The translations under genes and the position numbers were made by a program. Below are positions 42,181 to 53,860 of a DNA stretch of 64,000 nucleotides, one piece after another (the first letter of the stretch is position 1; each line of letters begins with the position of its first letter). This DNA comes from Schistocerca nitens (lineage: Eukaryota > Arthropoda > Insecta > Orthoptera > Acrididae). The notes beneath the pieces are model-generated. The model did no database searches and was not told where the DNA came from. It worked only from the letters and a program-made list of their open reading frames with translations. The stretch is taken from assembly GCF_023898315.1 (NCBI RefSeq), contig NC_064614.1:704988720-705052719 (forward strand), read 5' to 3'.

Positions 42181-42289
42181 CTTCATACTAAGCATTTAAA
42201 TAACTGGACTGATTCAGGAGAACACTTGTCAGATAGGTATAAAATGGGAAAGTCAAAAACCTGTATAATATGAACATTAACATGAACCG

Positions 42290-43500
42290 GAACTTACAAC
42301 TGAAGTACTAACATTCTGATAAACTATACAAAGAGTGACTAAATAAGGTACTCTTTTATTTTGTTTTTGAGTATGTGGGATTTCTAGTTTCTGCCTAAAG
42401 TCTGCTGTGAATCCCCCCGTAGAATCTTGCACCAGAATACAAAATTCATTACAAACCCTAGACAGGGACCCATAGTCTATATGCAAATTATTCTTACTTC
42501 TAGCATTATCATTATGAATTTTACAGTTCATCCTAAATTCACTCTTACTATTAAGCATAAATGGCATTAGAGAGTAAATGCATTTGCATGTGAGAGTGTG
42601 AATGCGAAGCCCTTTGATAAGCCCTCTGCAAGATATTCATGTAGCAACTTTACAAAATACTCTTACAGCACAGTTCTGTAGAATAAATACTTTCTGAACT
42701 GTAGGTGTATTTCACCAGAACATTTTGCCAGAGGAAAGTATGAGGGTTAAATATGCAAAATATACTGCAAACACATCTCTGGTAAACACATTGAGACAGA
42801 TAAGTGCGAAACAGGCAGAACTGAGAATTTTAGTTAATTTATAAACCATCTCTGTTGTCCAACTGGAAATTCACACATGGGGATTCATTTTGCAATTTGG
42901 AAGGACGACAGTTCACATCCTGATTTACATTTTCCATAATTCCCATTAACTGCTTCAGGCCAAATGCCTGGATGGTTCCTTTGAAAGGGCACGGCCAATT
43001 TCCTTCTGCATCCCTCCCTAATCTGAGCTTGTGCTCCGTTTCTAATTACCTAGTGGTTGACGGAATGTTAAACATTAATCTCCTCCTCCTCCTCCTCCTC
43101 CATTTTATGTGTGCCTATTGACATCTACATCTTGTACCTGTAAATCATTTTTATTTGTTTGACATTAAGTAATACAAATTTTTCTTAGGTTATGAGCAAA
43201 ACTACTTGCTGTGAACTCACTGTAAGCCTGTTAAATTATTCTTCTTGCTGCATTTAGTATGGATGGTTTTGGGTCCTTAATCTGTATACTTGTGTCAACG
43301 GCACATGGAACATTTTTTGAATAGTCTTTCAGTGTCTTTGATAAATCATTGATACAGATCAAGGACAGTAGCAAACCAATGTACTTATAAAGCGTAATGC
43401 ACAGAATCCTATTTTGTGAGGCGGGAGGTGAGTCAGACCAGGATGGAATCAATGTGGCAGATTCATGACCACGTCTGGTGCACCCGCCAGCCTGAGTGTT
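42290..43500 (-). pseudogene. Jockey-like LINE fragment split by a SINE
   Basis: Minus strand 43500-43231: LYKYIGLLLSLICINDLSKT and CAVDTSIQIKDPKPSILNA, i.e. the GxxLGPLLFLIYINDL block and a ruined YADD box. After the SINE at 42870-43101 it resumes with LSSACFALICLNVFTRD, VYFAYLTLILSSGKMFW and TPTVQKVFILQ (42660-42840). It then ends with IHNDNARSKNNLHIDYGSLS near 42460-42540 and ADFRQKLE near 42380. Block order is that of Jockey-group LINEs. Stops are present. Confidence 0.75.
42870..43101 (+). mobile_element. tRNA-derived SINE, diverged
   Basis: Head partly lost. B-box-like GTTCACATCC at 42911-42920, then TGCTTCAGGCCAAATGCCTG, TTTGAAAGGGCACGGCCAAT, TGACGGAATGTTAAACATTA and a (CTC)n tail ending at 43101. 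Same family as 57881-58136. It interrupts a minus-strand LINE. Confidence 0.75.
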
Positions 43501-43569
43501 GTTTATAGGTGACTTCCTTCACCTGTTTAGACAAATTCTGGTCTAGTCCCCAATTTCCACCTCAGAAAA

Positions 43570-44131
43570 TATAAGGGGCAGTCAAATGAAGGTGAGACAG
43601 ATGGAAAAAAGTAGGTAAATTGTTTATTTCTAAAATAATCACCATAACTGTTAATGCATTTATCCCACTTCCTCTTTTTTCCAAATCAAATCAACAGCCA
43701 TAAATGTCTTTCTTCAGGGCTCCAGAAATATAGAAATTACATGGGGAGAGGTTGGGACTATATAGAAAAATTTATGCAGTGTACTCTAAATGTATGGGCA
43801 GGTCCTCATGTGCCAAGGTCATTTTGAGTACACTGCAGAAGTTTCGCTGGGAAGCCCTTACACGCCCTCAGTGCAGTACCGATCACTCCCCATGCTATTT
43901 CCATATTTTTGGCACCCTGAAGAAAGACATTTGATTTACTTTGGACAAAGTGGTACACAACTGGGTACAATGGTTCCAGTGGCAACAGCAGACATTTTTC
44001 CGTGAAAGCAGTGACTGTCTTGTCTCACAATGGTATAAATGTATTTACAGTCGTCTCTATTAATTTTGAAATAATAAACAGTTTACTTCCTTTTTTCTAT
44101 CTGTTTCATTCTCGTTTGACTGTTCCTTATA
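43570..44131 (+). mobile_element. Mariner-family deletion derivative
   Basis: A ~560-bp element with inverted repeats of about 95 bp. The left end is TATAAGGGGCAGTCAAATGA; the right end reverse-complemented is TATAAGGAACAGTCAAACGA. On the plus strand it keeps the C-terminal part of a mariner transposase: LQKFRWEALTRPQCSTDHSP and CYFHIFGTLKKD (the YSPDLAPSDYHLF block), then WVQWFQWQQQTFFRES and VSQWYKC. N-terminal and first-Asp regions are deleted. The third catalytic Asp of the block appears as D in STDHSP. Confidence 0.85.
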
Positions 44132-44344
44132 TAAAACATGAACTGTTAAACTGTGAACTGACATAGAACAAAGTCTACTCAATTCACAGACAAGTGACAC
44201 ACATCTTCCTTCCCTGAGGCAACTGATGACTGTGGCAATAGGGAGGGCATCTGGCCACAAAATTAAAGAAACATATTGGCCAACACTTGACTACGTGACT
44301 CCATATTAGTTGCAATTAACACAGACAGAATTAACACAAAGTAA

Positions 44345-44373
44345 AAGAAGAAGAAGAAGAAGAAGAAGAAGAA
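44345..44373 (+). repeat. (GAA)n microsatellite
   Basis: About nine GAA units, preceding the LINE at 44460. Confidence 0.92.
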
Positions 44374-44459
44374 AAAGGTCTGTAACAAGTCAAACACTGA
44401 ACTTTGTGGGATGGCATGTGTAATGTTTACCGACTACAACTGGTATTAGGTTTCGAGGC

Positions 44460-47400
44460 CTGAGGGTGTCTTTCAGTTTCCTATCTCTCTCACCCCAGCT
44501 CTGCGGAGATGCAGGACCCTAGCCCAAGATTGTGGGTGAAGTCCCCAACGGTAGCTGCGGCGGAGGAGGAGATCTCTGGTACGGTGCATATCCTTGGCGG
44601 ATGGGGCAACAGATCCAAAGTACCGTAGGCGACAGTAGGGTTCAATCTGAACAAGTCGGCAACTCCTGCAACCCACTCAACTCTACACTTAGTGACCCGT
44701 CACTCCTGTGGAAACAGTTGTTTGGGTCGAGAGAAAGCTATGAACGCTGGGCAAATTTGTGGCTTTTAAATGCGACCCAGGCAATGCAGTGCCTGTGGAG
44801 AGGACACTCCGCCTGCAACTGCAAAGGTGCGGATAACAACACGGGGAGTCGCAGTTACCGGTTTTAAGCCTTGCGCTGAGGGACATGAGTGCAGGTGCCA
44901 GAGGTGACTCTCGTTGGTGGGGTAGCCCATTGTGGCTAACTGACTGGCTACCGCCCGCCTCAAGCTGGGCAGCCCCCAGCCAGTAAGGTACCAGTCCGTC
45001 CCCCACCTTGTGCTTCTATGGGTATATGGAGCAGCAAGCATCTCACAGTGCTTGATACAAGGTGGGTTACTGTGGCACCTGGAAAAAACAACAATAAAGT
45101 AGCTCATATGAGCAAAACCAACTATTCAATAACACAATTTGCCACCTGGAATGTCAGAACTATGTTACCCAGATATGACACTCCTACAGATGCTGCCCTT
45201 ATAGTCAGAAAAACAGCCATAATTTACAGAGAACTCCTGTGTCTTCACATTGATGTGGCTGCATTACAGGAAACTCACCTCTCTGGGGAAGGCAGCCTGT
45301 ATGAAGAGAATTACACCTATTTCTGGAAAGGGAGAGAAATTGGAGAAAGACTTGAACACAGAGTTGGCTTTGCAGTGCAAAACAGTCTTCTCAGCTGCTG
45401 TGAACAACCAAAATCTAGGTCTGAATGATTAAAGACAACATCAGGCCCCGTCACATTAATCTGCATATGCTCCCACTATGAAAGCGCCACGTGAAGTCAA
45501 AGACATGTTCTATGAAGACCTGCGGAAATGCTTGGAGAATGTTTGTGGATCAGATAAACTTGTGTTACTGGGAGACTTTAACGCCAGGGTTGGGAATAAA
45601 CGGAACAACTGGACCGACTGCATTGGCCCATACGGCATTGGAAATATGAATGAGAACAGTCAGCGACTGCTGGAACTTTGCACCTCTCTTTCTCTCTGCA
45701 TCACTAACACTTACTTCCAGAACAGAGACGTGCACAAAGTAACATGGAAACACCCATGTTCAGGCCATTGGCATCAGCTCGACTTCATCGTAACCAGAAG
45801 AAGTGACCTACGCCATGCCCTTAATTCTTGCATATATCACAGTGCTGACTGTGATACTGATCACTCTTTAGTTATGACCAAATCGCAGTTCACACCAAAG
45901 AAGATTCACTCAGCTGAGAGCATTTGTCGAAGAGTGAAGATCAACACCAAAGCCATTCAAGATGATGCGCTATACAAAAAGTTCAGTGAAGAAATTGAGA
46001 TGAAACTGAATCCTGAGCAATTTATAACTGCACAGAGTGCCGAAAATATGTGGCATCTAGCTAAAGAAAATATTATGCAGACAGCTATCGGAACATTTGT
46101 GAAGCAGGGTAGGACTCAAAGTGACTGGTTTACTGAATGTGAAAGTGAGTTGCGTTCTTATATTGACAAGAAACGTAATGCTCATATACAGGTTATGAAT
46201 AATCCTAAAGACCAACGAGCAATAGCTGAATACAAGGCCTGCAAAGCAGATCTGCAACGAGTTTCTCGCCATTGCACAAATAGATATTGGACCAACCTTT
46301 GTAAAACTATTCAGATCTGCTGAGACAAAGGAGATTATAGTGGCATGTATCAAGGCATCAAAAAGCCATTGGACCAACAAGCAGGAAGTTCGCTGCAATA
46401 AAAGATCTAAATGGAGACCCAATCAACAATAAAAACCAGCAGCTAGATAGATGGGTGCAGCACTATGCTAAACTATACTCAGAAGAGGTCAACATTTCTT
46501 CAGAAGCTTTGGGTACTTTACCAACTTATCCAGTTACGTCTGAGCTTGATGATCCTCCCACTGTTGATGAATTAAAACTCGGACTTAAAAGTCTAAAGCT
46601 AGGCAAGAGTACAGGCCGTGATAACTTACCAGCGGAAATCATCAAACTTGACTGTGTTTTGCCGATATCGTATCAAATCCTACTGCAGTGCTGGGAAGAA
46701 GGCACAGTACCTCAAGACATGCGAGATGCAAATATAGTAACAATCTATAAGGGAAAAGGTGACAGAGGTAATTGTAACAACTATAGAGGAATATCTCTCT
46801 TGAGCATTGCTGGAAAGGCATTTGCAAGGATAATCCTGAAGAGACTGGAAATCTTGGCTGCTCGGATCTACCCTGAGTCACAGTGTGGATTTCGAACTGG
46901 CAGATCCACAAGTGACATAATATTCACCTTACGCTAACTACAAGAGAAGTGCCGCAAACGCAGAGTGCCATTATATGTGGCTTTTGTTGACCTCAACAAA
47001 GCCTTTGACACTGTCAGTAGGGAGGGACTCTACAGCATATTGGAAAAAATTGGATGTCCCCCAACTTTGCTGTCTTTAATAAGATCTTTTCACAACAATA
47101 TGCGTGGCTTTGTAATCTTCGATGGCAGTACATCTAAACCATTCAGTATGAACTGTGGCGTAAGACAAGGCTGGAATTTTCCTCTCGGGTCTGCTCCAAG
47201 TGGCTTTCAGGAATTGCAATGTTGGAGTACATCTGCATACTAGGAAAGATGGAAGGCTTTTCAATGTCAGTCTTCTGAAGAGTAAGACAAAGTGCTACGA
47301 GATAGTCGCTCGTGAACTCCTGTATGCTGATGATGCTGCAATTGTTGCGAATTCCGCAGAAGAGCTGCAAGATCTAGTATCAAGATTTAGTCACGTATGC

Positions 47401-48350
47401 CACCTATTCTCGAATAGTGTAAACAGCAGTAAGACCGTAATTTTGGTTCAGGGTGCTAACACAAAGCCGAATATCACACTAGATGGCACTACTCTGCAAG
47501 TTGTAGATAACTTATGCTGTCTTGGATCTACTATAGAATCAAACATGCCTGTTGACAAGGAAATTGATGCTCGCATTGGAAGAGCTGCGACAACTTTTGG
47601 CAAACTCTCTACACGTGTTTGGAAAAACAAAAAACACTCTTTGACCACCAAAATTCTTGTATATCAAACTTGCGTCCTCAGCATCCTTTTGTATGCATCG
47701 GAAACATGGACTACCTATGCCAAACAAGAACGTCGCCTTAATGCTTTCCACATGCGGCGCCTGAGATCCATCCTCAGAGTAACATGAAAGGACCGAGTGA
47801 CCAACGAAGCAGTTCTATCTAAAACTAACTGCAAAAGTATTTCAGCTATCTTGAAGCAGAGACGACTCCGCTGGCTGGGACACATCCACCATATGGATCC
47901 TGACAGATTACCACGTGAGGTGATGCTTGGAGAGATCTCCATACCCAAAAGACCTGTAGGACGTCCTGTATTGAGGTTCAAGGACTCCTGTAAACGAGAT
48001 ATGGAGAGCTTTGGAATCGACACAAACAGATGGGAGGCATGGGCTAGCATGAGACCAGAGTGGCGTGATGATATATCATCTGGAATGTCGAAGCATGATG
48101 AAGGCTTGTTAGACAGATTAAGGCAGAAAAAGCTTTGCAATGCTACCACTGCTCCTGCCTCAGCAGCCAGATACACTTCTGACAATTGTGGCAAGAGATG
48201 TCATGCTGCCATTGGCTTGACAAGTCATGTGAAAAAATGCAACCCATAAAAACACAAACACTGCAACAATCATCTACCAAGATGTCGTGGCCAATATATA
48301 TACTACAAATTTAGTTTTTTCTCATGGTATTATTTGTTAATGTAAACTTT
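44460..48350 (+). mobile_element. Near-full-length RTE-like LINE, decayed
   Basis: Plus-strand non-LTR retrotransposon of ~3.9 kb with a GC-richer 5' leader (44470-45000, CTGCGGAGATGCAGGACCC onward) and a complete but interrupted ORF (45018-48249). The leader and ORF order suggest a nearly full-length insertion. Exact ends and target duplication were not resolved. It is followed 10-20 bp later by another LINE in the same orientation. Confidence 0.85.
45018..48249 (+). pseudogene. LINE endonuclease-reverse transcriptase ORF, interrupted
   Basis: Encodes the nicking endonuclease and reverse transcriptase for target-primed integration. In order: FATWNVRTMLPR (45140), LQETHLSGEGSL (45265), a frame break near 45428, then VLLGDFNARVGN (45565) and LDFIVTRRSDLRHALNS with SADCDTDHSLV (45780-45870). 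After a stop near 46321: ALGTLPTYPV, LKSLKLGKSTGRDNLPAEII (46590), TIYKGKGDRGNCNNYRGISL (46740), ESQCGFRTGRST. After a stop at 46937: VAFVDLNKAFDTVSREGL (46978) and GVRQGWNFPLG. Then LLYADDAAIVANS (47320), ILLYASETWTTYAKQERRLN (47690), a single UGA at 47785, ILKQRRLRWLGHIHHMDPDR (47850) and a C-terminal CGKRCHAAIGLTSHVKKC zinc knuckle (48185-48240). Only about five breaks. The catalytic YADD and GDFN are intact. Confidence 0.88.
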
Positions 48351-48369
48351 CTGTTTTTATAATATGACT

Positions 48370-51300
48370 TCCCCCCATGAACCATGGACCTTGCCGCTTG
48401 TGGGGACACTTGCGTGCCTCAGTGATACAGATAGCTGTACAGTAGGTGCAATCACTACGGAGGGGTTTCTGTTGAGAGGCCGTACAAATCTGTGGTTCCT
48501 GAAGAGGGGCAGCAGCCTTTTCAGTAGTTGCAGGTGCAACGATCAGGATGATTGACTAATCTGGCCTTATAACATTAACCAAAACAGCCTTGCTGTGCTG
48601 GTACTGCGAATGGCTGAAAGCAAGGGGAAACTACAGCCATAATTTTTCCGAGGGCACACAGCGTTACTGTATGATTAAATGATGATGGCGACCTCTTGGG
48701 TAAAATATTCCGCAGGTAAAATAGTCCCCCATTCAGATCATCAGGTGGGGACTACTTAGGAGGACATGGTTATTAGGAGAGAAAAAAAACTGGTGTTCTA
48801 CTGATTAGAGCGCGGAATGTCAGATCCCTTGATCGGGCAGATAGGTTAGAAAATTAAAAATGGAAATGGATAGGTTAAAGTTAGATATAGTGGGAATTAG
48901 TGAAGTTTGATGGCACGAGGAAAAAGACTTCTGGTCAGGTGAATACAGGGTTATAAATACAAAATAAAATAGGGGTAATGCAGCAGTAGGCTTAATAATG
49001 AATTAAAAAAATAGGAGCATGGGTAAACTACTATGAACAGCATAGTGAAAGCATCATTGTAGCCAAGATAGACACAAAGCCCACGCCTACCAAAGAATTA
49101 CAAGAAGATATGCCATCTAGCTCCACAGATGACGAAGAGATTGAAGAAATGTATGATGAAATAAAAGAAATTATTCAGATAGTGAAGGGAGATGAAAATT
49201 TAATAGTCACGGGAGACTGGAATTCGATAGTAGGAAAAGGAAGAGTAGTAGGCGAATATGGAATGGGTGTAAGGAATGAAAGAGGAAGCCACCTGGTAGA
49301 ATTTTGCACCGAGCATAACTTAATCTTAGCTAACACTTGGTTTAAGAATCATGATAGAAGGATGTACGTGTGGAAGAGGCCTGGAGACACTGGAAGGTTT
49401 CAGACAGATTATATAATGGTTAGAAAGAGATTTAGGAACCAAGTTTTAATTTCTAAGACTTTTCCAGGGGCATATGTGGACTATGACCACAATTTACTGG
49501 TTATGAACTGTAGACTAAAACTAAAGAAACTGCAAACACATGGGAATTTAAGGAGATGGGACCTGGGTAAACTGAAAGAACCAGAGATTGTAGAGAGTTT
49601 CAGAGAGAGCATTAGGGAGTGATTGACAAGAACAGGGGGAAGAATTACAGCAGAAGAATGGGTAGCTTTGAGAGATGAAATAGTGAAGGCGGCAGAGGAT
49701 CAAGTAGGTAAGAAGACGAGGGCTAGTAGAAATCCTTGGGTAACAGAAGAGATACTGAATTTAATTGATGAAAGGAGATAATATAAAAATGCAGTAAATG
49801 AAGCAGGCAAAAACGAGTACAAATGTCTCAAAAATGAGATTGATAGCAAGTACAAAATGGCTAAGCAGGGATGGCTAGAGGACAAATATAAGGGTGCAAA
49901 GATATATATCTCTAGGGATAAGATAGATACTGCCTACTGGAAAATTAAAGAGACCTTTGGAGAAAAAAGAACCACCTGTATCAGTATCAAGAGCTCAGAA
50001 GGAAAAGCAGAAAGATGGAAGGAATATATAGAGGTTCCATACAAGGCTGACATACTTGAGGGTGATATTATGGAAATGGAAGCAGATGAAGATGAAATGA
50101 GAGATATGATACTGCGTGAAGAATTTGACAGGGCGCTGAAAGACCCAAGTCGAAACAAGGCCTGGGAGTAGACAACATTCCGTTAGAACTACTGATAGCC
50201 TTGAGAGAGTGAGCCCTGACAAAATTCTACCATCTGGTGAACAAGATGTATGAGACAGGTGAAATGTCCTCAGACTTCAAGAAGAATATGATAATTCCAA
50301 TCCCAAAGAAAGCAGGTGTTGACAGATGTGAAAATTACCGAACTATTAGTTTAATAAGTCACGGCTGAAAAATACTAACACGAATTCTTTACAGACGAAT
50401 GGAAAAACTGGTAGAAGCCGACCTTGGGGAAGATCAATTTGGATTCCATAGAAATGTTGGAACACATGAGGCAATACTGGCCATATAACTTATCTTAGAA
50501 GATAGATTAAGGCAAGGCAAACCTACGTTTCTGGCATATGTAGACTTAGAGAAAGCTTTTGACGATGCTAGCTGGAATACTCTCTTTCAAATTCTGAAGG
50601 TGGCAGAAGTCAAATACAGAGAGCAAAAGGCTATTTACAATTTGTAGGCTACAGAAAGCAGAGATGGCGGTTATATGAATCGAGGGGAATGAAAGGGAAG
50701 CAGTGATTGGGAAGGGAGTGAGACAGGGTTGTAGCCTATCCCCAATGTTATTCAAGCTCTATATTGAGCAAGCAGTAAAGGAAACAAAAGAAAAATTTGG
50801 AGTAGGAATTAAAATCCATAGAGCATAAATAAAAACTTTGAGGTTTGCTGATGACATTGTAATTCTGTCAGAGACAGCAAAGGACCTGGAAGAGCAGTTG
50901 AAAATGAGTTGAAAGTGTCTCAAAAGGAGGATATAAGGTGAACATCAACAAAAGAAAAACAAGGATAATGGAATGTAGTCGAATTAAATCAGGTGATGCT
51001 GAGGGAATTAGGTGAGGAAATGAGACACTTAAAGTAGTAGACGAGTTTAGCTATTTGCGGAACAAAATAACTGATGATGGTTGAAGTAGAGAGGATACAA
51101 AATGTAGACTGGCTATGGCAAGGAGAGCGTTTCTGAAGAAGAGAAATTTGTTAACATCAAATATAGATTTAAGTGTCAGGAAGTCTTTTCTGAAAGTATT
51201 TGTATGGAGTGTAGCCTTGTATGGAAGTGAAACATGGACGATAAATAGTTTGGACAAAAAGAGAATAGAAGGTTTCAAAATGCGGTGCTACAGAAGAATG

Positions 51301-51630
51301 CTGAAGATTAGATGGGTTGATGACGTAACTAATAAGGAGGTACTGAATAGAATTGAGGAGAAGAGGAATTTGAGTCACAACTGGACTAGAAGAAGGGACC
51401 GGTTGGTAGGACATGATCTGAGGCATCAAGGGATCACCAATTTAGTATAGGAAGGCAGCGTGGAGGGTGAAAATCGTAGAGGGAGACCAAGAGATGAATA
51501 CACTAAGCAGATTCAGGAGGATGTCAGTTGCAGTAGGTACTTGGAGATGAAGAAGCTTGCTCAGGATAGAGTAGCATGGAGAGCTGCATAAAACCAGTCT
51601 CTGGACTGAAGATCACAACAACAACAACAC
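48370..51630 (+). mobile_element. Near-full-length LINE ending in (AAC)n, decayed
   Basis: Plus-strand LINE flanked by AATATGACT at 48361-48369 and 51631-51639, a likely 9-bp target duplication. The leader begins TCCCCCCATGAACCATGG. The 3' end is CTGGACTGAAGATCACAACA with (AAC)n. From memory this is one of the most abundant orthopteran LINE families. A second copy, minus strand, closes this window at 63636-64000. Confidence 0.88.
48800..51600 (+). pseudogene. LINE endonuclease-reverse transcriptase ORF, multiply interrupted
   Basis: Reading order on the plus strand: endonuclease start RNVRSLDRADR near 48815; MDRLKLDIVGISEV near 48865; the long open run 49110-49622 with NLIVTGDWNSIVGKG (GDWN motif), TGRFQTDYIMVRKRF and YVDYDHNLLVM; a linker KWVTEEI-like block near 49735; MAKQGWLEDKYKGAKIYISR (49857); PGVDNIPLELL (50165); CENYRTISLI (50330); DQFGF (50435); LAYVDLEKAFDDASWNTLF (50535, palm A); a YADD-like stretch reading FADDIVIL in a shifted frame near 50845; VALYGSETWTINSLDKKRIE (51215); and RRDRLVGHDLRHQG (51395). 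More than ten stops or frameshifts. Endonuclease and RT order is complete. Confidence 0.85.
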
Positions 51631-51737
51631 AATATGACTCCATCACTTCAGTTTAATGTCATATCTTATTCTCAGTAGAATAACATGGAAAGAACATTCC
51701 AAGATCACATAAATTATGAACTGGGTAATTTCTAAAA

Positions 51738-52199
51738 CTTCCTGGAGATTAAAACTGTGTACTTGACTGAGACTCGAACTCGTACACAGGCAAGTGCTCT
51801 ACTATCTGAGCTACCTAAGCACGACTCACACCCCATCCTCACAGCTTCAATTCTGCCAGTACCTCTTCTCCTACCTTCCCAACTTCACAGAAGCTCTCCT
51901 GCGAATCTTTCAGAACTAGCACTTCTGGAAGAAAGGATATTGCGGAGACATGGCTTAGTCACAGCATGGGGGATGTTTCCAGAATGAAATTTTCACTCTG
52001 CAGCGGAGTGCGCACTGATATGAAACTTTGAAGCTGTGGGGACGGGACATGAGTCATGCTTGGGTAGCTCAGATGGTAGAGCACTTGCCCACAAAAGGCA
52101 AAGGTCCCGAGTTCGAGTCTCGGTCGGTACACAGTTTTAATCTGCCAGGAAGTTTCATATCAGCGCACACTTCACTGGAGAATGAAAATTTCATTCTGG
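51738..52199. repeat. Inverted tRNA-like repeat module
   Basis: An antisense tRNA-like segment (51738-51830, with reversed B box GACTCGAAC at 51771 and reversed A box near 51804) faces a sense tRNA-like segment (52057-52155). Both are joined to TTAAAACTGTGTAC / GTACACAGTTTTAA flanks. A second inverted pair (AGAATGAAATTTTCACTCTG, 51979-52028, against 52149-52199) brackets the sense copy. Together they form nested inverted repeats of ~460 bp. From memory this is a frequent orthopteran repeat. Confidence 0.75.
52057..52131 (+). other. tRNA-like sequence (not a functional tRNA gene)
   Basis: Has a polymerase III A box TAGCTCAGATGG (52065-52076), an anticodon-like stem TTGCC...GGCAA, and a B box GTTCGAGTC (52111-52119) within a good T-arm (CCGAG/CTCGG). 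However, the acceptor stem does not pair (TGCTTGG against CGGTACA) and the anticodon loop lacks U33. It is best read as the RNA-derived head of a repeat. Confidence 0.7.
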
Positions 52200-52689
52200 G
52201 TTATTTCTCTCATTAAGTTCTACCAGAACTGTGTTAGTGAGGGCATACATTGCTTCCTGTGTTTAAGAGTTCTTTATACTAGAAAAGATGAGTAGTCACC
52301 AAAAGGTTGTTGACAGATAGGTAGTTAAATATTCGGTTATAAGCTACTTTCCTAAAATACTTTCAATGTGCAAGAGGATGTTACATGTGTTGATCAACAG
52401 AGGGAGTAGGACTCGGCTATAAGTAGTGGGTGACTAACAGTAGTCCACAGTCTGGTTGGAGTCGAGGCAGCAAGTACACATAACAATATAATCTGCAGCA
52501 CCCAAAAATGAGCTGAACATGAGGAAGCACACAATCAGGGGTCACGTACCTCTACTTTTGTGAACTGAGTATTGTTACTGCATATTTCGTTCTATCAGTA
52601 AATACAGCTTGACATGTCAGATGATAATAAAGGAAACTCAAGAGGTGAGGGGCTATCAAGTCAGCACAAGATTTCAGTAGTCTGGTTGA

Positions 52690-53860
52690 AACACCACCAT
52701 TCTCACAAGAGTTACTGCTTCTGGGTACTGTAACCTAATGATGCTTTTGATTTTTTGAATATTTGATTTCACAAAACTGATGTCTGGTGGTGTATGTAAC
52801 GCCCATTTAAGTAAATTTAATATTTCTGCCACCAATGCTCCAACTTTTCTACTGTGTTTTCAGCTACTGTTAAGAAGAATTATTCAGTGTAGTGTCAGTT
52901 ACATGAATATTAGATCATCTTTCTTGCTGCTACTTTTATCTGAGAGTTGAATATCATTTGCCCTACCAATTTTGTTTCTTTCATGCTTAATAATGCACCT
53001 AATTGCCTTTTTGCTGTGTTCTCGGACTTCTGAATTTTTTGTGCATAGTGTATTGTTTTTGCTTTTCTGGAGACAAGGTGAAGAATTTTGTAGTGTTGCT
53101 GCTATTGCACCTTAAATTCTTGATTAGATCTAGTTCTCCAAATTAAATAAAATACTCTCTCTGCATTGATCCTTAATGTTAGACAGGCTTTCTCTTGGCT
53201 TTCACTGTAATTGTACCTGTTGTGTTGGAAAGGAAAATTGGACTCATAACATTGTAAGAATATTTTTGAGAAAGACTTAAATTACTCATCTACTTTGTAT
53301 CCTTCGTGTCGCATTATGCCCTTCTGTTCTTATTGGGAATGATATTATGGGAACCAAACCAGTGCTCTGGAAATTAGTTGTACAAGTAATCTCTTATGGG
53401 AAACATTCATATGCAAACCATGGACATGGGGTGTGATCATTTGTGGTGGATGGATTTGTCACATCCATGTGTGACTCACCCCCCTGTTTAGTGATGCCCA
53501 TAGCTTTACATTGACACATTTGATGGAATGATTCATCCTCGGATTGTCATATCAATCGAAGAGTGATACAATCTTCACATTAGTATGAGCAGCATTCCTG
53601 ATGTCATATTCAATTGCATATTTAAGATTATGGTCCAAAGTGTTCATGGCACTTCAAAAAATTACTAGATTATCTTCTTTACTAAGATATTTTCCATAGA
53701 GCCTATCACAGGTGACATCACTGAGTTCTCCAATTGGCTTAAAAATAGCAGTTACCTGGTTTTTCCTACCCTGACATACACACTGAGTGCACAAAGTGAT
53801 ATTCCACATCCCTTCATGCCATTTCTCTAGTGGATAGCTTTTGTACTTTTCTTATTGGTT
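52690..53860 (-). pseudogene. LINE relic with SGNH-esterase-like segment
   Basis: Minus strand: TAIFKPIGELSDVTCDRL (53730-53760), DNLVIF then SAMNTLDHNLKYAIEYDIRN (53610-53680), AHTNVKIVSLFD, YDNPRMNHSIKCVNVKL (53505-53560), and HGLHMN followed by LLVQLISRAL (~53395-53440). The ...N..vN...HGLHMN...L order is the C-terminal half of the SGNH/PC-esterase domain found in some LINE ORF1 proteins; the HG-LH block carries the catalytic His. It is followed within ~40 bp by pre-RT linker text, YKVDE then FLQCYESNFPFQHNRYN (53260-53320), and further linker to about 52690. No endonuclease lies between. Many stops. Assignment rests on motif memory. Confidence 0.55.

Noticed and set aside
52057-52131. Functional tRNA gene
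   Set aside because: Good A and B boxes and T-arm, but the acceptor stem is unpaired, U33 is missing, and it is part of a dispersed inverted module.
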